DNA of 64,000 nt from Streptomyces caatingaensis (GCF_001187435.1 NZ_LFXA01000017.1:372001-436000); one strand, 5' to 3'. Shown: positions 1 through 12,817, numbered from the stretch's first letter. Notes: a model not told the origin generated them from the sequence alone. Translations and numbers: made by a program.

Positions 1-150
1 GAGATCACCGCCGAGGTCGCCGACTCGGCCCGCTGCACCGCCGTCGAGCAGGTCGCCAACGGCGTCTCCATCCGCATGGCCGTCCTCTACCTGCTGCTGG
101 GCGGCTCCGAGTCCGCCGTCACCAACTACCGCACCGAGGAGAGCAAGTAA
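1..150 (+). CDS. pyrB: Aspartate carbamoyltransferase catalytic subunit, C-terminal end (partial)
   Basis: The window opens inside this gene; the first 49 codons visible are the C-terminus, ending in a TAA at 148-150. The residues GVSIRMAVLYLLLGG fit the last helix of bacterial aspartate transcarbamoylase, which joins carbamoyl phosphate to aspartate in the second step of pyrimidine synthesis. The call rests mainly on context: the stop codon overlaps the pyrC ATG by one base (TAATG), so the two are translationally coupled, and pyrB-pyrC is the standard actinobacterial order. Only the tail is visible, so the catalytic residues cannot be checked. Confidence 0.85.
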   Translation, partial: EITAEVADSARCTAVEQVANGVSIRMAVLYLLLGGSESAVTNYRTEESK

Positions 151-1433
151 TGAAGACCCTGATCCGTGGTGCGCAGATCCTCGGCGGCGAACCGCAGGAC
201 GTCCTGATCGACGGCGAGACCGTCGCCGCCGTCGGCACCGGTCTCGACGCCGCCGGCGCCCAGGTGATCGAGGCCGACGGCAAGATCCTCCTGCCGGGCC
301 TGGTCGACCTCCACACCCACCTGCGCGAACCCGGCCGCGAGGACTCCGAGACCGTCCTGACCGGCACCCGCGCCGCGGCCGCCGGCGGCTACACCGCCGT
401 CCACGCCATGGCCAACACCTTCCCCGTCGCCGACACCGCCGGCGTCGTCGAGCAGGTCTGGCGGCTCGGCAAGGAGTCCGGCTACTGCGACGTCCAGCCC
501 GTCGGCGCCGTCACCGTCGGCCTGGAGGGCAAGAAGCTCGCCGAGCTCGGCGCGATGCACGACTCCGCCGCCGGCGTGCGGGTCTTCTCCGACGACGGCA
601 AGTGCGTGGACGACGCCGTGATCATGCGGCGCGCGCTGGAGTACGTGAAGGCCTTCGACGGCGTCGTCGCCCAGCACGCCCAGGAGCCCCGGCTCACCGA
701 GGGCGCCCAGATGAACGAGGGCGTCGTCTCCGCCGAACTCGGCCTGGGCGGCTGGCCCGCCGTCGCCGAGGAGTCGATCATCGCCCGCGACGTCCTCCTC
801 GCCGCCCACGTCGGCTCCCGGCTGCACGTCTGCCACCTCTCCACGGCCGGCTCCGTGGAGATCGTCCGCTGGGCCAAGTCCAAGGGCTGGCACGTCACCG
901 CCGAGGTCACCCCGCACCACCTGCTGCTGACCGACGAGCTGGTGCGCTCCTACAACCCCGTCTACAAGGTCAACCCGCCGCTGCGCACCGAGGCCGACGT
1001 CATGGCCCTGCGCGCCGCCCTCGCCGACGGCACCATCGACTGCGTGGCCACCGACCACGCCCCGCACCCGCACGAGGACAAGGACTGCGAGTGGGGCGCC
1101 GCCGCCATGGGCATGGTGGGCCTGGAGACCGCGCTCTCCGTCGTCCAGCACACGATGGTCGACACCGGCCTGCTGGACTGGGCCGGCGTCGCCGACCGGA
1201 TGTCCTTCGCCCCGGCCCGCATCGGCCGCCTCGCCGGCCACGGCCGGCCCGTCGCGCCCGGTGAGCCCGCCAACCTCACCCTGGTCGATTCCGCATACCG
1301 TGGACCCGTGGACCCCGCGGGCTTCGCCTCCCGCAGCCGCAACACCCCGTACGAGGGCCGCGAGCTGCCGGGTCGCGTCACCCACACCTTCCTGCGGGGC
1401 CGGGCGACGGTCGTGGACGGGAAGCTGACGTGA
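150..1433 (+). CDS. pyrC: Dihydroorotase (class I, zinc-dependent)
   Basis: This 427-residue protein catalyses reversible cyclisation of carbamoyl aspartate to dihydroorotate, the third step of UMP synthesis, in the cytoplasm. The amidohydrolase metal-binding motif DLHTHLREPG lies at residues 53-62 (His55, His57) and the late catalytic Asp is in ATDHAPH near residue 302. The length is normal for class I dihydroorotases of Gram-positive bacteria. The ATG overlaps the pyrB stop, and the gene's own stop overlaps the GTG of the next gene, so it sits inside a tightly coupled pyr operon. Confidence 0.96.
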   Translation: MKTLIRGAQILGGEPQDVLIDGETVAAVGTGLDAAGAQVIEADGKILLPGLVDLHTHLREPGREDSETVLTGTRAAAAGGYTAVHAMANTFPVADTAGVVEQVWRLGKESGYCDVQPVGAVTVGLEGKKLAELGAMHDSAAGVRVFSDDGKCVDDAVIMRRALEYVKAFDGVVAQHAQEPRLTEGAQMNEGVVSAELGLGGWPAVAEESIIARDVLLAAHVGSRLHVCHLSTAGSVEIVRWAKSKGWHVTAEVTPHHLLLTDELVRSYNPVYKVNPPLRTEADVMALRAALADGTIDCVATDHAPHPHEDKDCEWGAAAMGMVGLETALSVVQHTMVDTGLLDWAGVADRMSFAPARIGRLAGHGRPVAPGEPANLTLVDSAYRGPVDPAGFASRSRNTPYEGRELPGRVTHTFLRGRATVVDGKLT

Positions 1434-1993
1434 CACCTTTCATCACCCCCCTGGCGGCGGAGCAGAAGTCGCAGGCGGTCACCGACTGGGCGGCACGCGC
1501 CGGCTGGGTCGTGGGCCTGCTGCTCTTCGTCGCGCTGCTCTACTGGCTGATGCGCGAGGGCTGGAAGTGGCGCGGCACGCTCCAGGGCGACCTGCCCGAG
1601 CTGCCCGCCGTCCCGGACGAGCCGGGGGAGACCCGGCTCTCCCTCACCGGCCGCTACCACGGCTCGACCACCGCCGGCCAGTGGCTCGACCGCATCGTCG
1701 CCCGCGGCCTCGGCACCCGCAGCCGCGCCGAGCTCACCCTGACGGACCGGGGCCTGGCCGTGGTCCGGCCCGGCGCCCAGGACTTCTTCGTCCCCGCCGC
1801 CGCCCTGCGCGGCGCCCGCCTCGACAAGGGCATCGCGGGCAAGGTCCTCACCGAGGGCGGCCTGCTGGTCGTCACCTGGCGGCACGGCGACAAGGACATC
1901 GACTCCGGTTTCCGCGCCGACCACCCGGCGGAGCACGCCGCCTGGGTCGAGGCCCTCACCACCCTGAACAGCACTACGGAAGGCGCACGATGA
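1430..1993 (+). CDS. Small membrane protein with PH-like domain, embedded in the pyr operon
   Basis: The protein has 187 residues. A single transmembrane helix lies near residues 24-42 (GWVVGLLLFVALLYWLM). It is followed by a soluble, beta-rich region whose closing part (aversion to charged loops, LTDRGLAVVRPGAQDFFVPAAALRGA) looks like a bacterial PH-type domain. It starts with GTG overlapping the pyrC stop (GTGA), and its TGA overlaps the carA ATG (ATGA), so it is co-translated between dihydroorotase and carbamoyl-phosphate synthetase. A membrane protein in this slot is a recurrent feature of Streptomyces pyr operons as I know them. Its function is unknown, and a link to carbamoyl-phosphate handling would be pure inference. 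Confidence 0.8.
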   Translation: MTPFITPLAAEQKSQAVTDWAARAGWVVGLLLFVALLYWLMREGWKWRGTLQGDLPELPAVPDEPGETRLSLTGRYHGSTTAGQWLDRIVARGLGTRSRAELTLTDRGLAVVRPGAQDFFVPAAALRGARLDKGIAGKVLTEGGLLVVTWRHGDKDIDSGFRADHPAEHAAWVEALTTLNSTTEGAR

Positions 1994-3121
1994 CGACCTC
2001 CGCACCGGGGAGCAGGATCCCCGCCGTACTCGTCCTGGAGGACGGCCGCACGTTCCGCGGCCGCGCCTACGGGGCCGTGGGGGCGACCTTCGGCGAGGCG
2101 GTCTTCTCCACCGGCATGACCGGCTACCAGGAGACCCTGACCGACCCGTCGTACCACCGCCAGGTGGTCGTCATGACCGCCCCGCACGTCGGCAACACCG
2201 GCGTCAACGACGAGGACCCGGAGTCCGCGCGGATCTGGGTCTCCGGCTACGTCGTCCGCGACCCCGCCCGCGTCCCGTCCAACTGGCGCTCGCGCCGCTC
2301 CCTCGACGAGGAACTGCGCAAGCAGGGCGTCGTCGGCATCAGCGGCGTGGACACCCGGGCGCTCACCCGCCACCTGCGCGAGCGCGGCGCCATGCGCGTC
2401 GGCATCTTCTCCGGCAACGCGCTGCCCGACGAGGGCACCATGCTGGCCGAGGTCCGCCAGGCCCCCGAGATGGCCGGCGCCGACCTCTCCGCCGAGGTGG
2501 CCACCGAGGAGGCGTACGTCGTCCCGGCCATCGGGGAGAAGCGCTTCACCGTCGCCGCGATCGACCTGGGCATCAAGGGCATGACCCCGCACCGGATGGC
2601 CGAGCGCGGCATAGAGGTCCACGTGCTGCCGGCCACCGCCACCGCGGAGGACGTCTACGCGGTCGCCCCCGACGGCGTGTTCTTCTCCAACGGCCCCGGC
2701 GACCCGGCCACCGCCGACCACCCGGTCGCGGTGATGCGCGAGGTCCTCTCCCGGAGAACCCCGCTGTTCGGCATCTGCTTCGGCAACCAGATCCTCGGCC
2801 GCGCGCTGGGCTTCGGCACCTACAAGCTGAAGTACGGCCACCGGGGCATCAACCAGCCGGTGCAGGACCGCACCACCGGCAAGGTCGAGATCACCGCCCA
2901 CAACCACGGCTTCGCCGTCGACGCCCCGCTCGACGGACCGGCCGAGACCCCCTACGGCCGTGTCGAGGTCTCCCACGTCTGTCTGAACGACGACGTGGTC
3001 GAGGGGCTCCGGCTGCTCGACCGGCCGGCCTTCAGCGTCCAGTACCACCCCGAGGCAGCAGCGGGACCGCACGACGCGGCGTACCTGTTCGATCGCTTCG
3101 TCTCCCTGATGGAGGGCCAGC

Positions 3122-3129
<8 letters not shown>
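1990..3129 (+). CDS. carA: Carbamoyl-phosphate synthase small (glutaminase) subunit
   Basis: This 379-residue class I glutamine amidotransferase subunit hydrolyses glutamine and passes ammonia to CarB for carbamoyl phosphate, which feeds pyrimidine and arginine synthesis. The N-terminal CPSase domain (LEDGRTFRG, VFSTGMTGYQE) is followed by the amidotransferase domain. The nucleophile Cys263 is in GICFGNQ, and the His353/Glu355 pair is in YHPE. The ATG overlaps the previous stop. The open frame extends upstream, but that extension lies inside the preceding gene and is not used. The gene overlaps carB by 8 bases. Confidence 0.97.
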
Positions 3130-6433
<3,304 letters not shown>

Positions 6434-6448
6434 CGGCGCGACGCCGCG

Positions 6449-6476
6449 GAGGGGGACACCGGAAGGTGTCCCCCTC
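6449..6476 (+). terminator. Hairpin between carB and pyrD
   Basis: A perfect 12-bp inverted repeat (GAGGGGGACACC / GGTGTCCCCCTC) closes on a GGAA tetraloop, with no T-run afterwards. It lies 15 bases past the carB stop. It could be a terminator or attenuator, or an RNA-stabilising element if pyrD is co-transcribed. Confidence 0.7.
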
Positions 6477-6508
6477 TCCATGACCGGACGACCTCCCGAA
6501 GGCTGGAC

Positions 6509-7612
<1,104 letters not shown>

Positions 7613-7616
7613 CGGC

Positions 7617-7667
7617 CCGGGGTGTGGGCAGCCGTTCCGCAGGGCGGAACGGGTGGGCACACCCCGG
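7617..7667 (+). terminator. Two-part hairpin between pyrD and pyrF
   Basis: The outer arms CCGGGGTGTG (7617-7626) and CACACCCCGG (7658-7667) pair perfectly. Inside, CCGTTCCGC (7632-7640) pairs with GCGGAACGG (7644-7652) around an AGG loop. It begins four bases after the pyrD stop, so it is probably a pyrD terminator or a processing/attenuation structure ahead of pyrF. Confidence 0.6.
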
Positions 7668-7716
7668 CCACCGGCCCGCACCCGCCCACCGCGCCCCAGC
7701 CCCCCGGAGGAACCCC

Positions 7717-8568
7717 ATGACCACCCGGCCCGAACCCTTCGGCGCCCGTCTGCGCCGCGCCATGGACGAGCGCGGCCCCCTGTGCGTCGGCATCGACCCG
7801 CACGCCGCCCTCCTCGAAGCCTGGGGCCTGACCGACGACGTCGCCGGCTGCGAGCGCTTCGCCCGCACCGTCGTCGAGGCCCTCGCCGACCGCGTCGCCG
7901 TCCTCAAGCCCCAGTCCGCCTTCTTCGAGCGCTTCGGCTCGCGCGGCGTCGCCGTCCTGGAGCGCACCGTCGCCGAGGCCCGCGCCGCCGGCGCCCTGGT
8001 GCTCATGGACGCCAAGCGCGGCGACATCGGCTCCACCATGGCCGCCTACGCCGCCACCTACCTCGACCCCGCCTCCCCGCTGTTCTCCGACGCCGTGACC
8101 GTCAGCCCGTACCTCGGCTACGGCTCGCTGCGTCCCGCGCTGGACCTGGCCCGCGAGAGCGGCACCGGCGTCTTCGTCCTCGCCCTGACCTCCAACCCGG
8201 AGGGCGCCGAGGTGCAGCACGCCGTGCGCGCCGACGGCGCCTCCGTCGGCGCGACGGTCCTGCGGCACCTCAAGGAGGAGAACGCGGGCGCGGCGCCCAT
8301 GGGCTCGTACGGGGCCGTGGTCGGCGCGACGCTGGGCGACCTCTCCTCGTACGACCTGGCGATCAACGGTCCGCTGCTCGCCCCCGGCATCGGCGCCCAG
8401 GGCGCCACCGCCGCCGACCTGACCGGGGTCTTCGGCGCGGCCGTCCGCGACGTCGTCCCCAACGTCAGCCGCGGCGTGCTGCGCCACGGGCCCGGCGCCG
8501 CGGCCCTGCGGGCGGCCGCGGAGCGCTTCGCCGACGAGGTGCGGGAGGCCGTCGCCGGGGCCGCCTGA
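7717..8568 (+). CDS. pyrF: Orotidine 5'-phosphate decarboxylase
   Basis: This 283-residue enzyme catalyses the last step of UMP synthesis. The family core is seen in the conserved opening CVGIDPH and in the catalytic stretch LMDAKRGDIGST with Lys100. The length and the MDAKRGDIG variant fit the longer type 2 OMP decarboxylases of actinobacteria. The ATG at 7717 was chosen because it follows GGAGG at about 6-base spacing; the open frame upstream runs back into pyrD and is not used. It is the last gene of the pyr cluster. Confidence 0.96.
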   Translation: MTTRPEPFGARLRRAMDERGPLCVGIDPHAALLEAWGLTDDVAGCERFARTVVEALADRVAVLKPQSAFFERFGSRGVAVLERTVAEARAAGALVLMDAKRGDIGSTMAAYAATYLDPASPLFSDAVTVSPYLGYGSLRPALDLARESGTGVFVLALTSNPEGAEVQHAVRADGASVGATVLRHLKEENAGAAPMGSYGAVVGATLGDLSSYDLAINGPLLAPGIGAQGATAADLTGVFGAAVRDVVPNVSRGVLRHGPGAAALRAAAERFADEVREAVAGAA

Positions 8569-8613
8569 GGGGCCCGAGGAGCGTTCTGCCGGAAAATTGA
8601 CGGCCGGAATGTC

Positions 8614-8655
8614 CGGAAAAGTCCTCGTCGGGCAAGGCTGACCAGGACTTTTCCG
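8614..8655. promoter_or_regulatory. 12-bp perfect inverted repeat upstream of sIHF
   Basis: CGGAAAAGTCCT (8614-8625) and AGGACTTTTCCG (8644-8655) are perfect complements separated by 18 bases. The AAAA/TTTT ends make it A+T-richer than its surroundings. It could be a terminator for pyrF or an operator for the sIHF promoter about 70 bases downstream. Confidence 0.55.
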
Positions 8656-8726
8656 CTGTTCTCGCTGACTGGAGCGGCATCGGCCGCTAGTCTCCGACAA
8701 GAGCGAACGTGCAAGCGCGTTGCTCG

Positions 8727-8755
8727 TTGCTCCCCAGGTGTGGGCCGACTAGGTT
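8727..8755 (+). promoter_or_regulatory. Putative promoter of the sIHF gene
   Basis: TTGCTC (8727-8732), a 17-base spacer and TAGGTT (8750-8755) resemble a vegetative sigma (HrdB-type) promoter. It is located about 47 bases before the sIHF GTG. This is a pattern match only. Confidence 0.45.
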
Positions 8756-8802
8756 CCTCACCGGTCCGTATCCGACAGTTCGACATCCGAGGTGACGTAG
8801 GC

Positions 8803-9126
8803 GTGGCTCTTCCGCCCCTTACCCCTGAACAGCGCGCAGCCGCGCTCGAAAAGGCCGCCGCGGCTCGCCGGGCCCGCGCCGAGGTCAAGAATCGGCTCAA
8901 GCACTCCGGCGCCTCGCTGCACGAGGTCATCAAGCAAGGCCAGGAGGACGACGTCATCGGAAAGATGAAGGTCAGCGCCCTCCTGGAGAGCCTTCCCGGT
9001 GTGGGCAAGGTCCGTGCCAAGCAGATCATGGAGCGGCTCGGCATCTCCGAGAGCCGCCGGGTGCGTGGCCTCGGCTCCAACCAGATCGCCTCCCTGGAGC
9101 GGGAGTTCGGCAGCAGCGCGGCCTGA
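8803..9126 (+). CDS. sihF: Actinobacterial integration host factor (sIHF/mIHF)
   Basis: This 107-residue nucleoid-associated protein binds DNA without sequence specificity and, in Streptomyces, affects nucleoid compaction, sporulation and antibiotic output (family knowledge). The opening ALPPLTPEQRAAALEKAA, the helical basic region and the helix-two-turns-helix core LLESLPGVGKVRAKQIMERL are characteristic. The GTG at 8803 was chosen because it has a GAGGTGA-type ribosome site and gives the exact conserved N-terminus. The open frame extends 21 codons further upstream, across the promoter. It precedes gmk and rpoZ, the usual actinobacterial order. Confidence 0.95.
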   Translation: MALPPLTPEQRAAALEKAAAARRARAEVKNRLKHSGASLHEVIKQGQEDDVIGKMKVSALLESLPGVGKVRAKQIMERLGISESRRVRGLGSNQIASLEREFGSSAA

Positions 9127-9163
9127 TTTCCCAGGCACTCCCGGGAACCGGGATAATCGCTCC

Positions 9164-9754
9164 ATGAGTACTGCAGTCTCCCGGGGGACGTCCCCCGTCC
9201 CCCCGGCCAGACGCCCGCGGCTGACCGTGCTCTCCGGCCCCTCCGGGGTCGGCAAGAGCACGGTCGTCGCCCACATGCGCAAGGCCCACCCCGAGGTATG
9301 GCTCTCGGTCTCCTGCACCACCCGCAAGCCGCGCCCCGGTGAGCGCGACGGCGTCCAGTACTTCTTCGTCAACGACGAGGAGTTCGACAAGCTGGTCGCC
9401 AACGGCGAACTGCTGGAGTGGGCCGAGTTCGCCGGCAACCGCTACGGCACCCCGCGCCGCGCCGTCCTCGAGCGCCTGGAGGCCGGCGAGCCGGTCCTCC
9501 TGGAGATCGACCTCCAGGGCGCCCGCCAGGTCCGTGCCTCCATGGAGGACGCGCAGCTGGTCTTCCTCGCCCCGCCCAGCTGGGACGAGCTGGTCCGCCG
9601 GCTGACCGGCCGCGGCACCGAGTCGCCCGAGGTCATCGAGCGGCGGCTGGCGGCGGCCCGGACGGAGCTGGCGGCGGAGTCGGAGTTCGACACCACGCTG
9701 GTCAACACCTCCGTCGAGGACGTGGCCCGTGAGCTGCTAGCCTTGCTGCGCTGA
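9164..9754 (+). CDS. gmk: Guanylate kinase
   Basis: This 196-residue enzyme phosphorylates GMP to GDP with ATP. The P-loop is GPSGVGKST, near residues 25-33. The GMP-binding region follows with SCTTRKPRPGERDGVQYFF, and EIDLQGARQV closes the core. The ATG at 9164 gives a short proline-rich leader (MSTAVSRGTSPVPPARRP) common in Streptomyces homologues; upstream in-frame codons belong to the sIHF region. It is 37 bases after sIHF and 33 bases before rpoZ, so the three are probably co-transcribed. Confidence 0.96.
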   Translation: MSTAVSRGTSPVPPARRPRLTVLSGPSGVGKSTVVAHMRKAHPEVWLSVSCTTRKPRPGERDGVQYFFVNDEEFDKLVANGELLEWAEFAGNRYGTPRRAVLERLEAGEPVLLEIDLQGARQVRASMEDAQLVFLAPPSWDELVRRLTGRGTESPEVIERRLAAARTELAAESEFDTTLVNTSVEDVARELLALLR

Positions 9755-9787
9755 ACATCTTTCTTCACCCCCATCGGAAGGCAGAGA

Positions 9788-10060
9788 GTGTCCTCTTCCA
9801 TCACTGCGCCCGAGGGCATCATCAACCCGCCGATTGATGAGCTGCTCGAGGCGACCGACTCGAAGTACAGCCTCGTGATCTACGCCGCCAAGCGCGCGCG
9901 CCAGATCAACGCGTACTACTCGCAGCTCGGCGAGGGCCTGCTGGAGTACGTCGGCCCGCTGGTGGACACCCACGTCCACGAGAAGCCGCTCTCCATCGCG
10001 CTCCGCGAGATCAACGCGGGTCTGCTGACCTCCGAGGCCATCGAGGCCCCGGCGGCGTAA
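9788..10060 (+). CDS. rpoZ: RNA polymerase omega subunit
   Basis: This 90-residue omega subunit binds the beta-prime subunit and assists RNA polymerase assembly. It shows the conserved segment INPPIDELLEATDSKYSLVI and the core AAKRARQIN, with the C-terminal PLSIALREINAGLL. The GTG start is preceded by a purine-rich GGAAGGCAGAGA stretch. It directly follows gmk. A strong terminator 20 bases after the stop ends the unit. Confidence 0.96.
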   Translation: MSSSITAPEGIINPPIDELLEATDSKYSLVIYAAKRARQINAYYSQLGEGLLEYVGPLVDTHVHEKPLSIALREINAGLLTSEAIEAPAA

Positions 10061-10079
10061 GCGGCGACCGTCTTCACCG

Positions 10080-10108
10080 AGGGCCCGGCAGCACGGCTGC
10101 CGGGCCCT
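10080..10108 (+). terminator. Terminator after rpoZ
   Basis: A 13-bp perfect stem (AGGGCCCGGCAGC / GCTGCCGGGCCCT) closes on an ACG triloop and is followed by TTGGTGTG. It is placed 20 bases past the rpoZ stop. Confidence 0.85.
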
Positions 10109-10157
10109 TGGTGTGTCATAGAGCGTGTACGGAACGAGAGTGCGGGGAGCAACCGGC

Positions 10158-11360
10158 ATGGACAAGCCGAAGGTCGTCCTGGGGGTCAGCGGCGGGATCG
10201 CCGCCTACAAGGCGTGTGAGCTGCTGCGCCGGCTGACGGAGTCCGGGCACGACGTACGGGTGGTGCCCACGGCGTCCGCCCTCAACTTCGTCGGCGAGGC
10301 GACCTGGTCCGCGCTGTCCGGCCACCCCGCCGTCACCCAGGTGTGGGAGTCCGTCCACGAGGTCCCGCACGTGCGGATCGGGCAGCAGGCCGACCTCGTC
10401 GTCGTCGCCCCGGCCACCGCCGACATGCTCGCCAAGGCCGCCCACGGGCTGGCCGACGACCTGCTGACCAACACCCTGCTCACCGCGCGCTGCCCGGTCG
10501 TCTTCGCGCCCGCCATGCACACCGAGATGTGGGAGCACCCGGCCACCCGGGAGAACGTGGCCACGCTGCGCCGCCGCGGCGCCGTGGTGATCGAGCCCGC
10601 CGTCGGCCGGCTCACCGGCGTGGACACCGGCAAGGGCCGGCTGCCCGACCCCGACGAGATCTTCGAGGTCTGCCGCCGGGTGCTGGCGCGCGGGCCGCGC
10701 GCCGCCGACCTGGCCGGACGCCACGTCGTCGTCAGCGCGGGCGGTACCCGTGAGCCCCTGGACCCGGTGCGCTACCTCGGCAACCGCTCCTCCGGGCGGC
10801 AGGGGTACGCCCTGGCCCGCACCGCCGTCGCCCGCGGCGCCCGCGTGACGCTCGTCTCGGCCAACAGCGAACTGGCCGACCCGGCCGGCGCGGACGTGGT
10901 GCGCGTCGGCACCGCCGTCCAGCTGCGGGAGGCGGTGCTGAAGGCGGCGGCGGACGCGGACGCCGTGGTCATGGCGGCCGCCGTCGCCGACTTCCGGCCC
11001 GCCCGCTACGCCACCGGCAAGATCAAGAAGAAGGACGGCGAGGAGCCCGCGCCCGTGGAGCTCGTCCGCAACCCGGACGTCCTCGCCGAGCTGTCCGCCG
11101 GGCGGGCCCGCCCCGGCCAGGTCGTCGTGGGCTTCGCCGCCGAGACCGACGACGTGCTGGCCAACGGCAGGGCGAAGCTCGCCCGCAAGGGCTGCGATCT
11201 GCTCGTGGTGAACGAGGTGGGGGAGCGGCGCACCTTCGGCTCCACCGAGAACGAGGCCGTGGTGCTCGGCGCCGACGGGAGCGCCACGGAGGTCCCGCAC
11301 GGCCCGAAGGAGGCCCTCGCCGACACCGTCTGGGACCTCGTCGCCGAACGCCTGTGCTGA
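10158..11360 (+). CDS. coaBC: Bifunctional phosphopantothenoylcysteine decarboxylase/synthetase
   Basis: This 400-residue fusion makes 4'-phosphopantetheine for coenzyme A. The N-terminal CoaC flavoprotein domain shows VLGVSGGIAAYKA, the His-containing WSALSGHPAV region and the ATADMLAKAAHGLADDLL segment. The C-terminal CoaB synthetase domain shows GGTREPLDPVRYLGNRSSG, AAAVADFRP and the KIKK strand. The ATG at 10158 follows GGGGAGC at about 7 bases; an ATG 33 bases upstream would only add MYGTRVRGATG with no clear ribosome site. It lies between rpoZ and metK, the conserved actinobacterial context. Confidence 0.95.
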   Translation: MDKPKVVLGVSGGIAAYKACELLRRLTESGHDVRVVPTASALNFVGEATWSALSGHPAVTQVWESVHEVPHVRIGQQADLVVVAPATADMLAKAAHGLADDLLTNTLLTARCPVVFAPAMHTEMWEHPATRENVATLRRRGAVVIEPAVGRLTGVDTGKGRLPDPDEIFEVCRRVLARGPRAADLAGRHVVVSAGGTREPLDPVRYLGNRSSGRQGYALARTAVARGARVTLVSANSELADPAGADVVRVGTAVQLREAVLKAAADADAVVMAAAVADFRPARYATGKIKKKDGEEPAPVELVRNPDVLAELSAGRARPGQVVVGFAAETDDVLANGRAKLARKGCDLLVVNEVGERRTFGSTENEAVVLGADGSATEVPHGPKEALADTVWDLVAERLC

Positions 11361-11458
11361 GGCCCTCTCCCGGATGATCGCAAGTATTCCTGGGGAAGCA
11401 GTGGCAAGTGTCACAGGCTGTGGCGCCAGTGATCGGGGACGAGAGGTTCGCCGCGAGC

Positions 11459-11556
11459 CCGGTGCGGATAAACTGACACCGGTCCCGCGTCGAGCGCAGC
11501 TCTCGGCCGGGCCATCAAATGATCAGCCAGCAGCCGCTGCAACCCCAGGGAGCGAT
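11459..11556 (+). promoter_or_regulatory. metK upstream region: hairpin over a -10-like element and untranslated leader
   Basis: CCGGTG (11459-11464) and CACCGG (11477-11482) form a 6-bp hairpin whose loop contains TAAACT, a plausible -10. A weak TTCGCC sits 16 bases upstream of it. About 80 bases of leader precede the metK GTG. I could not match the leader to a SAM riboswitch consensus by eye. Confidence 0.35.
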
Positions 11557-12765
11557 GTGTCCCGCCGCCTGTTCACCTCGGAGTCCGTCACCGAGGGTCA
11601 CCCTGACAAGATCGCTGACCAGATCAGCGACACGATTCTCGACGCCCTCCTGCGCGAGGACCCGAAGTCCCGCGTCGCCGTCGAGACCCTGATCACCACC
11701 GGCCTCGTCCACGTCGCCGGTGAGGTCACGACCAAGGCGTACGCGCCGATCGCGCAGCTGGTGCGCGACAAGATCCTCGAGATCGGCTACGACTCCTCCA
11801 AGAAGGGCTTCGACGGCGCCTCCTGCGGCGTTTCGGTGTCCATCGGCGCCCAGTCCCCCGACATCGCCCAGGGTGTCGACACGGCCTACGAGACCCGTGT
11901 CGAGGGCGACGAGGACGAGCTCGACAAGCAGGGCGCCGGCGACCAGGGCCTGATGTTCGGCTTCGCCTGCGACGAGACGCCCGAGCTCATGCCGCTGTCC
12001 ATCAGCCTGGCGCACCGGCTCTCCCGCCGCCTGACCGAGGTCCGCAAGAACGGGACCATCCCGTACCTGCGCCCCGACGGCAAGACCCAGGTCACCATCG
12101 AGTACGACGGCAACAAGGCCGTCCGCCTCGACACCGTGGTCGTCTCCTCGCAGCACGCCTCCGACATCGACCTGGACTCGCTCCTCGCTCCCGACATCCG
12201 CGAGTTCGTCGTCGAGCACGTGCTCAAGGAGCTCGTCGAGGACGGCATCAAGCTGGACACCGACGGTTACCGGCTGCTGGTGAACCCCACCGGCCGCTTC
12301 GAGATCGGCGGCCCGATGGGCGACGCCGGCCTCACCGGCCGCAAGATCATCATCGACACCTACGGCGGCATGGCCCGCCACGGCGGCGGTGCCTTCTCCG
12401 GCAAGGACCCGTCCAAGGTCGACCGCTCGGCCGCCTACGCGATGCGCTGGGTCGCCAAGAACGTCGTCGCGGCGGGGCTGGCTGCCCGCTGCGAGGTGCA
12501 GGTCGCGTACGCCATCGGCAAGGCGGAGCCGGTGGGTCTGTTCGTCGAGACCTTCGGCACGAACACGGTCGACACGGAGAAGATCGAGCACGCCATCGCC
12601 GAGGTCTTCGACCTCCGCCCGGCCGCGATCATCCGCGACCTGGACCTGCTGCGCCCGATCTACTCCCAGACCGCCGCGTACGGCCACTTCGGCCGTGAGC
12701 TTCCCGACTTCACGTGGGAGCGCACGGACCGCGTGGACGCGCTGCGCAAGGCGGCGGGGCTGTAA
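11557..12765 (+). CDS. metK: S-adenosylmethionine synthetase
   Basis: This 402-residue enzyme forms S-adenosylmethionine from methionine and ATP in the cytoplasm. All family hallmarks are present: EGHPDKI near the N-terminus, the hexapeptide-like GAGDQGLMFG and the glycine-rich GGGAFSGKDPSKVDRS loop. The GTG at 11557 was chosen because it gives the conserved opening MSRRLFTSESVTEGHPDKI and follows AGGGAGCG at proper spacing. The frame stays open for 61 more codons upstream with no conservation. A bidirectional hairpin follows and separates it from the convergent accessory operon. Confidence 0.98.
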   Translation: MSRRLFTSESVTEGHPDKIADQISDTILDALLREDPKSRVAVETLITTGLVHVAGEVTTKAYAPIAQLVRDKILEIGYDSSKKGFDGASCGVSVSIGAQSPDIAQGVDTAYETRVEGDEDELDKQGAGDQGLMFGFACDETPELMPLSISLAHRLSRRLTEVRKNGTIPYLRPDGKTQVTIEYDGNKAVRLDTVVVSSQHASDIDLDSLLAPDIREFVVEHVLKELVEDGIKLDTDGYRLLVNPTGRFEIGGPMGDAGLTGRKIIIDTYGGMARHGGGAFSGKDPSKVDRSAAYAMRWVAKNVVAAGLAARCEVQVAYAIGKAEPVGLFVETFGTNTVDTEKIEHAIAEVFDLRPAAIIRDLDLLRPIYSQTAAYGHFGRELPDFTWERTDRVDALRKAAGL

Positions 12766-12784
12766 GCAGCCCACGGCGAACGGC

Positions 12785-12817
12785 ACGGCCCCGGACCGGC
12801 GAACGGTCCGGGGCCGT
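12785..12817. terminator. Bidirectional terminator between metK and the TIR operon
   Basis: A 13-bp perfect stem (ACGGCCCCGGACC / GGTCCGGGGCCGT) has a 7-base loop and lies between two convergent genes, 19 bases after the metK stop and 16 bases beyond the stop of the - strand gene. Confidence 0.85.

Noticed and set aside
11519..11557. An ATG-led short frame (MISQQPLQPQGAM...) overlapping the metK start, considered as a leader peptide
   Set aside because: It has no ribosome site, runs on into metK in another frame and shows no attenuator-like codon run.
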